A stretch of DNA of 8,472 nt from positions 1 to 8,472 of the forward strand of contig JAQVHG010000086.1 of the NCBI GenBank assembly GCA_028696365.1. Reading direction: 5' to 3'. Numbering within the stretch: position 1 is the first letter of the stretch; the number at the start of each line of letters is the position of its first letter. This document shows positions 1-5,664 of this stretch, in pieces. A program made the position numbers and the translations under genes. The notes below the pieces were generated by a model. It worked only from the letters and a program-made list of their open reading frames with translations. It was not told where the DNA came from and did no database searches. The stretch is from Methanofollis sp. GTDB lineage: Archaea; Halobacteriota; Methanomicrobia; Methanomicrobiales; Methanofollaceae.

Positions 1-2
1 GA

Positions 3-404
3 TGGAACGACCTGATCATGTACGCCTTCGACATCGCATACACGCCGCTCACGGCGTGCCTCGGTTCGATGACCATCGGCCTTGCGATGGAGTATACGGT
101 TCTGATGCTCGAACGATGCAAGGAAGAATTCGAGAAAGGCATGGATCTCTACGAGGCCATCGGTGAAGGTGTGACGAAAATCGGGACTCCCATCACCATA
201 TCGGGACTGACGACACTGTTCGGGTTCTCGGCCATGCTTGCATCTTCGTTTTCTCTTGTCTCAGGATTCGGCCAGACGACGGTGATCACGATCTTCTTCT
301 CGCTCGTCGGCGGCATCGTCGTCATGCCTGCGATCGTCGCTCTCGTGTTGCGGAATGAGCTGGAAACGTCCGGGTACGGGAACGAGAGTGCAGCCGAAGG
401 ATAG
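3..404 (+). CDS. RND/MMPL-family transporter, C-terminal end (5' partial)
   Basis: This is the last part of a large membrane transporter whose start lies before the window; the frame is open from base 3, so the first internal ATG at 18 is not the true start. About 133 residues are visible. Three hydrophobic segments can be seen (around ACLGSMTIGLAMEYTVLM, ITISGLTTLFGFSAMLASSF and TTVITIFFSLVGGIVVMPAIVALVL). They are separated by a charged loop (ERCKEEFEKGMDLYEAI) and followed by a short polar tail. This pattern, including the GLAMEYTVLMLER stretch and the TPITISGLTT stretch, matches the last membrane helices of archaeal HAE3/MMPL-type RND proteins, which use an ion gradient to move hydrophobic or amphiphilic compounds. 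The substrate cannot be inferred. The gene converges on the macro-domain remnant; no clear oligo-T terminator follows the stop. Confidence 0.85.
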   Translation, partial: WNDLIMYAFDIAYTPLTACLGSMTIGLAMEYTVLMLERCKEEFEKGMDLYEAIGEGVTKIGTPITISGLTTLFGFSAMLASSFSLVSGFGQTTVITIFFSLVGGIVVMPAIVALVLRNELETSGYGNESAAEG

Positions 405-456
405 CGAAAGGATCGCGCGAATACCGGCAGGGCCGGGATGAGGGGTACTGATAGGG

Positions 457-461
457 AAAAA
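457..461 (-). terminator. Possible oligo-T terminator after the macro remnant
   Basis: On the minus strand a run of five T follows the last recognisable macro-domain codons by about 40 nt. Archaeal termination often uses short U-tracts without a hairpin, so this could end the DUF262/macro transcript. Only the run is seen. Confidence 0.2.
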
Positions 462-499
462 GGAGGAGTGTGTCCGGCGGCGACGTTTATCCCTGACTC

Positions 500-783
500 T
501 CTCAGGGGCGTCGGGGTGCGCCGCCAGAAAGGCCCGCACTGTCCGGACCGCGATCTGTGCCGCATGTTCTGCCGGGACCCCGTAGGCCCCGGTCGAGATC
601 GCGGGGAAGGCGATCGTCCGTGCGCCGGGGCGCCCGGCACTCCTCGTCGAGTCCTGGCCCGGCGGCCCGGTGGATGGCGCCGTCCACCCCGCCCCCGCCG
701 AGGAGCGAGGTGTTCGCGGCGTTCACGATCACGTCGGCGTCGAGAGTCGTGATGTCGGTTCTGAGTACGGTGAGTGTGGTCAT
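500..783 (-). pseudogene. Macro-domain (ADP-ribose/O-acetyl-ADP-ribose hydrolase-like) gene, decayed
   Basis: The first 50 codons from the ATG at 783 read as a normal macro domain: an opening strand (TLTVLRTDITTLDADVIVNAAN), then the ligand loop GGGGVDGAIHRAAGPG ending at EECR. The active-site Asn and the Asp of the GGGGVDGAIH loop are present. The frame then becomes arginine/glycine-rich nonsense. In the next frame the C-terminal macro motif appears (TIAFPAISTGAYGVP, then AAQIAVRTVRAFLAAHP). About 60 family-typical residues between the two (PTGEAKIT...IHTVGP region) are absent. The gene therefore has an internal deletion that is not a multiple of three, at about 620-637 inside GC-rich palindromic DNA. 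The C-terminal end also departs from the family after APERV. Intact relatives bind ADP-ribose and remove it or its acetyl ester. GAGG lies 5 nt before the ATG, and the remnant starts 49 nt after the DUF262 stop. A sequencing error cannot explain the missing residues. Confidence 0.8.
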
Positions 784-832
784 GGTCCCTCAGTCGCTCT
801 CGCGCACGATGAGTGTGTTGGAGATGGATGTC

Positions 833-2647
833 TCACCTCTGTTCTTCCTCTTCCCTGATCACAGATTTCCCCATCGCTGCCTCGATCCTGCGGATGATCT
901 CCTCGCACCGGTGCTCATAGAAAGACCTGAAGTCGTCGGTGCGGAGCGCGGCGGGATCGATGACATGTGACCTGAGGATCTCGTCTAGACGGCCAGGTTC
1001 GATCTGCTCCTTCCGCTCGATCTCCTCAAGATACACGCTTGGAGTCTTCCTGCCGATCTTCCGGTTTGTGCAGGCTGAGATCGGAGTCTTGTTGATGATG
1101 GAGTCGACCGCGTTCTGATACCCACCTGGATGTTCATGGTCAGGATGGTCCTTGCACCATCTTTTTGGGAATATATGGTGGATATCGACGCTCTCATCAT
1201 AGTAGGTGGTGACATCGATCGGTTGGCCAGACCTGAAGTCCATACATCCTTCTCTCATCATCAGGGCGAAGATACCTTTGTAGGCTGCACTCCGTCGGGT
1301 CTTCAGTTCTTCGAGGCGTGACCTGGCAAACGAAGCGTCATGCACTGTTGTCGGTTCGTCTGCACCTTCGAGTACCCATCTCACTAGTTCTGGGACATCC
1401 TTTGCAAACCTGCTCTCGACTGAACTCCCGTAGAGTTCGCCAAAGACCCCGCACCAGTACCAACGCGAGAGTTTCTGCCGCACTGTATCGTTCTCGGCCT
1501 TGTCTTTGAGGATGGCAAAAGTGGCGGCCAGCGGGATGATCTGGGTCTGGTAGGGGAGGTCACGTGCGGAATAAATCCACTGCATCCGCAGGAATTTTGC
1601 CGCCTGCAAAAATCCAGCCACGGCCTCGTCCCGGTGTGCCTGGTAGTCACTCAGTTCAAGCTTGAGAATGTCCTTGCGTTTGCAGCTGATCGCCGGGGCA
1701 CGCTCTGGTCCCGACCTGGCCCCCTCAAATTTCCGGCGCCTTTGCATCGTCGCCAGCAGTGTGATCACCTGGAGAAAATCGTCGCTCTTGATATTTTCCA
1801 GCACCTTTTTTGACGCAAATTGACTCCTGACCTTCTCCCAGTCGTCGCGGAGTGAGAAGTTGTCCGCGGCGAAAGTTGCGGTCAGCAGTTCAAAGACTGT
1901 CAACGACACTCCACCGGTGTTCACCTTTTCGAAGACGAGACATACCGCTTCCTTTGGGGTTTCATTGTTCATCTCGATGACAGGGAGTTGGTACTGCTCA
2001 AAGTGCTGGATGACCTCATTATGGAAGCGGAAGAAGATCTCATTCTTCTCCCCGTCCTGGTGCCAGTACTTCTGGTATCCATTCATCCAATTTAAACTTT
2101 CAAATATCTGATTGACCGGGAAGAGGCCTGCCGCATACTCTTTTTCAGGGGTGGAGTAATCTTCCATGACCTCGCCTCTGAAGTTCCTGACAATCTTGTC
2201 TTCCGGGATACTCCTGACACACTCGTCGCGGTCTGCCTCAGGGTCGAGGCACCGCTCGATGTCCAGGTAATAATACCGGTTAATAGGTTTGTTATTTGAG
2301 TTTTTGGTGTTGGAAGGCCCCGTCTTGATGAGCGCCTGATAGAGGGCTGTCAGTCGCTGCTGGCCGTCGAGCACCAACAGTTCAGGTTCGACCTCGACCC
2401 ATTCATTTTCCGTAACCCCTTCAAATGGCCTTATTTTGAATCGAACTCCAGGATTCCCGGTCTGAAGCATCATCACTGCGCCGATTGGAAACGAGAGCGA
2501 GACGCTTGCGAGAAGGCTGCAGATCCGGGAGTCGTCCCAGATCCATCCACGCTGGAAATCGGGGAGTTGGATCTTGCATCCGTCTATTTTCTGGAGGATC
2601 TCTTTAAGAAAGAATTTGGGATTCTGGAAGGTGGTGATCCCGGGCAT
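833..2647 (-). CDS. DUF262 domain protein with C-terminal HNH/DUF1524-like nuclease region (GmrSD-like)
   Basis: A 604-residue protein. The N-terminal DUF262 region carries LPDFQRGWIW at residues 28-37 and the signature DGQQRLTAL from residue 94, motifs of the ParB-like fold found in GmrS-type proteins. Near residues 489-535 the protein has DIHHIFPKRW followed by NKTPISACTNRKIG and PSVYL, the His-rich core and Asn-containing part of the HNH/DUF1524 nuclease family. The single chain thus has the architecture of type IV (GmrSD-like) restriction enzymes, which use a nucleotide to direct cleavage of modified phage DNA; activity and specificity here are inferred. The ATG at 2647 is preferred because GGAGATGA (2662-2655) lies 7 nt upstream, close to the methanogen consensus GGAGGTGA. 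A GTG at 2680 would add 11 residues but has no good binding site. The gene is more AT-rich than its neighbours, suggesting transfer. It overlaps a 38-codon ORF at its start and precedes the macro remnant. Confidence 0.85.
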   Translation of the reverse strand: MPGITTFQNPKFFLKEILQKIDGCKIQLPDFQRGWIWDDSRICSLLASVSLSFPIGAVMMLQTGNPGVRFKIRPFEGVTENEWVEVEPELLVLDGQQRLTALYQALIKTGPSNTKNSNNKPINRYYYLDIERCLDPEADRDECVRSIPEDKIVRNFRGEVMEDYSTPEKEYAAGLFPVNQIFESLNWMNGYQKYWHQDGEKNEIFFRFHNEVIQHFEQYQLPVIEMNNETPKEAVCLVFEKVNTGGVSLTVFELLTATFAADNFSLRDDWEKVRSQFASKKVLENIKSDDFLQVITLLATMQRRRKFEGARSGPERAPAISCKRKDILKLELSDYQAHRDEAVAGFLQAAKFLRMQWIYSARDLPYQTQIIPLAATFAILKDKAENDTVRQKLSRWYWCGVFGELYGSSVESRFAKDVPELVRWVLEGADEPTTVHDASFARSRLEELKTRRSAAYKGIFALMMREGCMDFRSGQPIDVTTYYDESVDIHHIFPKRWCKDHPDHEHPGGYQNAVDSIINKTPISACTNRKIGRKTPSVYLEEIERKEQIEPGRLDEILRSHVIDPAALRTDDFRSFYEHRCEEIIRRIEAAMGKSVIREEEEQR

Positions 2648-2763
2648 TAGCCCATCATCTCCATCGCTATGTCTGGACACTCCAGGTACTCTTCATCGAG
2701 AGGATGTGTGGCGGTCCATCTGTCCGGCACATGCGAATGGGCCCTGTGCTGAGAAGATTCCAT
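2647..2763 (-). CDS. Small ORF (38 aa) overlapping the DUF262 start; function unknown
   Basis: An ATG at 2763 opens 38 codons (MESSQHRAHSHVPDRW..., ending DIAMEMMG). Its TAA shares the A of the DUF262 ATG, forming TAATG, the usual sign of translational coupling. There is no Shine-Dalgarno match before its ATG, but a TATA-like box about 30 nt upstream would put the transcript start at or close to the ATG, as expected for a leaderless archaeal message. I recognise no family; the acidic C-terminal half (LDEEYLECPD) and short length could suit a small partner, a leader peptide, or a remnant. The tight overlap is the main support. Confidence 0.4.
   Translation of the reverse strand: MESSQHRAHSHVPDRWTATHPLDEEYLECPDIAMEMMG
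2655..2662 (-). promoter_or_regulatory. Ribosome binding site deciding the DUF262 start
   Basis: GGAGATGA differs at one base from the archaeal consensus GGAGGTGA and is spaced 7 nt from ATG 2647. It lies inside the last codons of the upstream 38-codon ORF, so translation of that ORF could influence initiation here. Confidence 0.55.
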
Positions 2764-2787
2764 GTCTCTAATAGGGTGTTTTCAACG

Positions 2788-2798
2788 GATTAAAATTT
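2788..2798 (-). promoter_or_regulatory. Candidate TATA box for the 38-aa ORF/DUF262 unit
   Basis: The minus strand reads AAATTTTAATC centred about 28-30 nt before the ATG at 2763. In archaea the TATA box lies about 26-27 nt before transcription start, so the predicted start falls within a few bases of that ATG. Seen only as sequence; not a strong consensus. Confidence 0.4.
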
Positions 2799-2800
2799 GA

Positions 2801-2809
2801 TCTATATCC
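2801..2809 (+). promoter_or_regulatory. Candidate TATA box facing the 45-aa ORF
   Basis: TCTATATCC on the plus strand is centred about 27 nt before the ATG at 2832, the spacing of a leaderless archaeal gene. It lies back to back with the minus-strand box at 2788-2798, so the interval could be a small divergent promoter. Confidence 0.3.
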
Positions 2810-2831
2810 TTTGAGAATCTTTATTTCGGAA

Positions 2832-2969
2832 ATGTGTGTCGAGGTAGTTGGGATCACGATCTGGAGTCCCAGCGGCGGATCTCTGACAGTACCTGATGTG
2901 AGATTCAGCGATGAAGTAGAAGATATGAATTTTAGGCTCTGGAGAAATCATCTTTTTTTGGCTTTGTAG
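2832..2969 (+). CDS. Possible small ORF (45 aa), unknown
   Basis: An ATG at 2832 opens 45 codons (MCVEVVGITIWSPSGGSL..., ending LWRNHLFLAL). It has no Shine-Dalgarno sequence but is well placed for leaderless initiation from the TATA-like box at 2801-2809. No family is recognised and no opposite-strand gene accounts for the frame. A seven-T run (2953-2959) lies in its last codons, which would be an unusual place for a terminator if the gene is real. It could be chance or the remains of a gene in a transferred AT-rich segment. Confidence 0.22.
   Translation: MCVEVVGITIWSPSGGSLTVPDVRFSDEVEDMNFRLWRNHLFLAL
2953..2959 (+). terminator. Oligo-T run, possible plus-strand terminator
   Basis: Seven consecutive T residues on the plus strand at the end of the AT-rich segment. 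Such runs can end archaeal transcripts. A small hairpin (GGCTT/AAGCC, 2960-2974) follows rather than precedes it. Confidence 0.22.
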
Positions 2970-3000
2970 AAGCCCTCACTTGTCGTGGGGAGAATGCGTG

Positions 3001-3179
3001 TCATCCGCCTTCCCACTCCCTCCCACCGGGGGCGCTGCCCCCGGGCCTCCAGGAGGAAGATAGGGTCGGGAAGGCATCATGGGCACCTGTGACGAGAGTG
3101 CTGCCGTCCTCGACCTTTTCGTGTGGCGGGGGGTCCGGGGGCGGCGCCTCCGGCGTGAAGGTGTGGGAAGGCGTGATGA
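3001..3179. repeat. GC-rich inverted repeat with strong inner hairpin
   Basis: The left arm begins TCATCCGCCTTCCCAC (3001-3016); the right arm (3163-3179) is its near complement (GTGGGAAGGCGTGATGA). The similarity continues inward into the GC-rich blocks CCGGGGGCGCTGCCCCCGG (3026-3044, a perfect 8-bp stem with a GCT loop) and about 3133-3155 on the other side. A third related piece (GGGAAGGCATCATGG) starts at 3068. The block lies between the radical SAM stop and the AT-rich segment. I see no protein in it. It may be a mobile-element relic or an intergenic palindromic repeat, and differs from the alternating repeat family further right. Confidence 0.6.
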
Positions 3180-3258
3180 TCGGGTGTGCCGCCCCAAATT
3201 GTAGAATCGTCCCTCTAATCTCGCGCTGACTCTTTCAAACGTGCCGACGTTCGTTCCT

Positions 3259-4581
3259 TCAGGCCCTCTTTCCCCCGTCGTAGTTCTCGATCAACCCCGT
3301 CGCCCGCCGGACGTCCTCGCCCTGCGTCTTCGCCTCAGCGAGATAGACATTGAAGACCTCGTCGGTGACCACATGGAGGAGGGGCTTGTACATGTCGGCA
3401 TGCATCGAGAGGTCGAAGTAGCGGGCCTCGGCCTCGGTGAGGTGGAGGGCGTGGTACTCGCCGGTGTGCGGGAGATAGACCGGATTTTTCTCGTGCGGCG
3501 TGCGCAGGACGAGGTCGGCGAGCGGCGTCTTGGGGATCGGTTCGGCAATCGAGATGAAGACGTCGTCGAGCATCTCCTCCTCGATGAACGCCTTCGTCGC
3601 CTCGTAGTCTTCCACAGTCTCGGTCGGGTAGCCGACGATGAAGCACCCGGCGACCTTGAGCCCGTGCTGGCGCGACCACGCCACCGCGTCGTGCATCTGC
3701 TCGACGCTCACCCCTTTGCCCATCTGCCTGAGGATCGTGTCGCTCCCCGACTCGAACCCGAAGAAGAGCCAGCCGATGGTATACTTCCTGATCGCCTCAA
3801 GCACCTCGTCGGTGAGGGCGTCCACCCTGATGTCAGGGGCCGAGACGTTCTTTGGCCCGAACTCCTCGGCGAGCACTTCGAGGAGGGCGATGACGGCGTC
3901 GTTGTTGATCGTCGTCCCGTCGTAGCCGTATAGCGACCCGGTCCCGCCCGAGACCGAGATCCGGCGGGCGCCCATCTCCTTGAACGCCCGCACTTCGGCC
4001 CGCACCTCGTCGAGGTCGCGGCTCCTGATCTCCCGGCCGAAGAACCGCGGGACCTGGCAGAAGGTGCAGGCCCCGGTGCAGCCGCGGTGGGTCTCGATAT
4101 ACACGTTCGCCCCCCGCACCGACTGCTGTCCGATGGTTGGGGGAATGAGGGGGAGCGGACGGTGCCGCACCGGCGCCGGGGGGGCCGGCGGGGTCAGCAC
4201 CGTCCGACCGCTTGCGTCGAGGTAGGCGATCCCTGGCAGGTCGGGGCCGACCCCGCCTTCGAGGAGGCGCGGCACCGTCTCCTCCCCTTCGCCCACGACC
4301 ACGGCGTCGGGGGCGAGTTCGCCGAGCACGTACTCGGGGTAGGCCGAGACCGGGCCGCCGACATAGCAGCGCTTCCCCGCCTCTCGCACCGAGGCGACGA
4401 ACTCCTTCACGCGGGGGTCCATGAGGTGTTGCGTCGAGTACAGGCTGAGGAGCACCGCCCCGGCGTCGCCGGCGGCGAGAGCGGTCGAGAGCCGGACCTC
4501 GTGTCCGGCGTCCCGCACCACCCCGCCGATGAGCATGGCGCCATAGGTGGCGATCTCAGGGGAGATGACCACGGTTTTCAT
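3259..4581 (-). CDS. B12-binding/radical SAM protein, MJ_0865-like; candidate methyl-coenzyme M reductase glutamine C-methyltransferase
   Basis: A 440-residue protein with a cobalamin-binding-like N-terminal domain (about residues 1-130; GGVVRDAGHEV, then VGGPVSAYPEYVLG and VVVGEGEETVPRLL). A radical SAM domain follows with C168-x3-C172-x2-C175 (GCTGACTFC), which would hold the 4Fe-4S cluster that cleaves S-adenosylmethionine. SVSGGTGSLYGY near 209-220 fits the SAM-binding GGE-like region, and FFGFESGSD and GCFIVGYPTET are typical later strands. The architecture fits cobalamin-dependent radical SAM methylases. Archaeal members of this type have been linked to C-methylation of a glutamine in McrA (called QCMT or MgmA), and the host appears to be a methanogen; that assignment is inference from memory. 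The protein should be cytoplasmic. It is transcribed alone; no clear Shine-Dalgarno precedes the ATG. A weak TATA-like CATATC about 40 nt upstream would leave a short leader. Confidence 0.85.
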   Translation of the reverse strand: MKTVVISPEIATYGAMLIGGVVRDAGHEVRLSTALAAGDAGAVLLSLYSTQHLMDPRVKEFVASVREAGKRCYVGGPVSAYPEYVLGELAPDAVVVGEGEETVPRLLEGGVGPDLPGIAYLDASGRTVLTPPAPPAPVRHRPLPLIPPTIGQQSVRGANVYIETHRGCTGACTFCQVPRFFGREIRSRDLDEVRAEVRAFKEMGARRISVSGGTGSLYGYDGTTINNDAVIALLEVLAEEFGPKNVSAPDIRVDALTDEVLEAIRKYTIGWLFFGFESGSDTILRQMGKGVSVEQMHDAVAWSRQHGLKVAGCFIVGYPTETVEDYEATKAFIEEEMLDDVFISIAEPIPKTPLADLVLRTPHEKNPVYLPHTGEYHALHLTEAEARYFDLSMHADMYKPLLHVVTDEVFNVYLAEAKTQGEDVRRATGLIENYDGGKRA

Positions 4582-4618
4582 CGTCTAATCTATCGGTCGC
4601 CACACTCTTGAAAGATGC

Positions 4619-4624
4619 GATATG
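4619..4624 (-). promoter_or_regulatory. Weak TATA-like element upstream of the radical SAM gene
   Basis: CATATC on the minus strand lies about 40 nt before the ATG at 4581, allowing a leader of roughly 14 nt. It is short and not a strong consensus, but no better element is visible nearby. Confidence 0.22.
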
Positions 4625-4772
4625 CCGGTGGAGCCGGTGGAGAATTTTCGGTGGGGTGGGACGCCGGGGTTCTCTTTGTCATCGGTCTCTCTGACCGCCC
4701 CACGAGGGGGACGGGATGCTCCTGATCAGATGGGCGACCCCCCCGCCCCTCCGTCCGACGGACAGCGGTCCC

Positions 4773-4909
4773 CGACCAATCGCCATCCGCCGGGGGCCCG
4801 GGGGCGGAGTCCCCCGGCGAGATGTCCATACACGTCTCATGAAGACTGATACGAGAGACCACCCACTCGATCAAAACCAGACACCCCTCACCGGATCCGA
4901 TCTTCAGCG
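4773..4909 (+). ncRNA. Repeat unit I-1 (alpha), candidate structured element
   Basis: 5' arm CGACCAATC at 4773-4781, GC hairpin CCGGGGG/CCCCCGG (4798-4804 with 4811-4817, loop CGGAGT; a second CCGGGGG at 4790 could pair instead), 3' arm GACTGATACG at 4844-4853, and a small stem CGAG/CTCG before CGATCAAAACCAGAC. Drawn as an RNA only because pairing is conserved between copies; transcription is not shown. Confidence 0.4.
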
Positions 4910-4913
4910 ATCC

Positions 4914-5040
4914 CCATGAATCGCACATCGATGGGGACCGTGGGCCTGTCGGCCCCTGGTCCCCTCATCATGAAGATTGGTCGTGGGCGGCGTCCTCGCG
5001 ATCAAAACCAGACACCCCTCACCTGATCCGATCTTCAGCG
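4914..5040 (+). ncRNA. Repeat unit I-2 (beta), candidate structured element
   Basis: The GC hairpin differs in sequence from alpha: GGGGACC (4933-4939) pairs with GGTCCCC (4958-4964), and inside it GGGCC (4942-4946) pairs with GGCCC (4951-4955) around loop TGTC. GATTGGTCG follows at 4975-4983, and its GGTCG can pair with CGATC at 4999-5003. The tail ends TTCAGCG. An 18-codon reading frame runs 4970-5026. Candidate RNA by structure only. Confidence 0.4.
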
Positions 5041-5045
5041 GCCCC

Positions 5046-5160
5046 CGACCAATCGCCATCCACCGGGGGTCCAGGGGTGCAGTCCCCCGGCGAGATGACC
5101 GTACAAGTCTCATGAAGACTGGTATGAGAGACCACCCACTCGATCAAAACCAGACGGCCC
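5046..5160 (+). ncRNA. Repeat unit I-3 (alpha), 3' truncated
   Basis: 5' arm CGACCAATC 5046-5054; hairpin CCGGGGG (5063-5069) with CCCCCGG (5084-5090); 3' arm GACTGGTATG 5117-5126; CGATC 5141-5145. The tail stops at CAGACGGCCC and is joined to the last part of a beta hairpin, so about 70 bp have been lost relative to the regular period. Confidence 0.4.
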
Positions 5161-5246
5161 CCGGTCCCCTCATCATGGAGATTGGTCGTGGGAGGCCTCC
5201 CCGCGATCAAAACCAGGCGACCCTCACCTGATCTGAATTAAGCGGC
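5161..5246 (+). ncRNA. Repeat unit I-4 (beta), lacking its GC hairpin
   Basis: Begins inside the beta hairpin's 3' strand (GGTCCCC). GATTGGTCG is at 5180-5188. GGTCG pairs with CGATC (5204-5208) around a perfect GGGAGG/CCTCCC palindrome (5190-5201), the strongest small hairpin of the family. The tail ends AAGCGG instead of TTCAGCG. The 57-nt frame (5175-5231) is intact. Confidence 0.4.
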
Positions 5247-5270
5247 CCCCGACCCATCGCCATCGCGATG

Positions 5271-5575
5271 ATCTGTAGGCATAATTTCCCCGCCCCTGGT
5301 GCTTCAGACACAGGTCTTGCGGTGTCCTTTCCCGTCGCCTTCCCTCGTCCGTGGTGTGTGTTCAGGACGCGTGCACATACTGGCGTAAATCTCTCGCGAT
5401 AGAGAATCAACACTTCATGAGATCTTAATCTGCACAAATGCGCCAGCCGCATCGGCCGCCGCCACGGTGGGCCGGTATGCCCTCGATATCATCAGGGCAG
5501 GGATCCTGAGTCTTAACCTTTGTGATCATCTCGTCTCATTCTCCTCTGATCGATTGAAAGCCCGACCACAACTGA
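5271..5575. other. Intergenic stretch without recognisable content
   Basis: About 300 bp between repeat cluster I and the Yip1 promoter. No open frame with a credible start, no tRNA cloverleaf, no repeat-family motif and no obvious palindrome was found. Composition is moderate in GC, becoming AT-rich toward the promoter. Confidence 0.6.
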
Positions 5576-5585
5576 CATATATATT
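5576..5585 (+). promoter_or_regulatory. TATA box of the short Yip1-family gene
   Basis: CATATATATT is the best TATA-like sequence in the window. It predicts a transcript start near 5605-5612, giving either a leader of about 55 nt before ATG 5665 or a leaderless 17-codon ORF starting at 5609. A second AT-rich patch (AATTATATC, 5589-5597) could act instead. Confidence 0.5.
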
Positions 5586-5608
5586 TTCAATTATATCGAT
5601 CGACATTG

Positions 5609-5662
5609 ATGCAGGAACTGCCGGTCCTCGGAACCCGATTCTTGCATTCGAGTGAGGAATAA
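5609..5662 (+). CDS. Possible 17-aa leader ORF before the Yip1-family gene
   Basis: ATG 5609 to TAA 5660-5662 encodes MQELPVLGTRFLHSSEE. The ATG sits about 29 nt after the centre of the TATA box, so the message could begin on it, and the stop falls 2 nt before the Yip1 ATG, with that gene's GAGG binding site inside its last codons. This would allow coupling. No composition bias typical of an attenuator peptide is visible; chance is possible. Confidence 0.25.
   Translation: MQELPVLGTRFLHSSEE
5654..5657 (+). promoter_or_regulatory. Ribosome binding site of the short Yip1-family gene
   Basis: GAGG spaced 7 nt from the ATG at 5665, supporting this start over later in-frame Met codons. Confidence 0.45.
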
Positions 5663-5664
5663 AA

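Larger units (their letters stand above)
4773..5270 (+). repeat. Tandem alternating structured repeats, cluster I (alpha-beta-alpha-beta')
   Basis: Four half-units in one orientation, alternating alpha and beta, fill the gap between the radical SAM gene and the upstream region of the first Yip1 gene. The same-type period (alpha to alpha) is 273 bp. Shared parts in order: CGACCAATC-type 5' arm, GC hairpin, CATGAAGAYTGGT 3' arm, a variable small hairpin, CGATCAAAACCAGAC, CCCTCACCTGATC and TTCAGCG. The last unit has lost its GC hairpin through a deletion that joins it to the previous tail, and the cluster fades after a truncated CGACCCATC arm at 5250. Short ORFs on both strands across it come from the repeated DNA. 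Confidence 0.85.

Noticed and set aside
261..640. Minus-strand frames overlapping the transporter end
   Set aside because: Only their upstream portion carries macro-domain motifs, which are included in the pseudogene; the rest is antisense to the transporter.
3241..3933. A 230-codon plus-strand frame opposite the radical SAM gene
   Set aside because: It is an antisense shadow of a high-GC gene; the minus-strand product has clear family motifs.
4773..5270. CRISPR array
   Set aside because: Units are about 130 bp, contain large palindromes, and have no short identical repeats separated by unique spacers.
4590..5452. Several 60-112 codon frames on both strands across repeat cluster I (e.g. minus-strand products sharing LKIGSGEGCLVLI)
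   Set aside because: Their likeness comes from the repeated DNA; they run through strong hairpins, lack binding sites, and differ in ends from copy to copy.
5271..5575. tRNA or other known RNA gene
   Set aside because: No cloverleaf, T-loop motif or other recognisable RNA signature was found.
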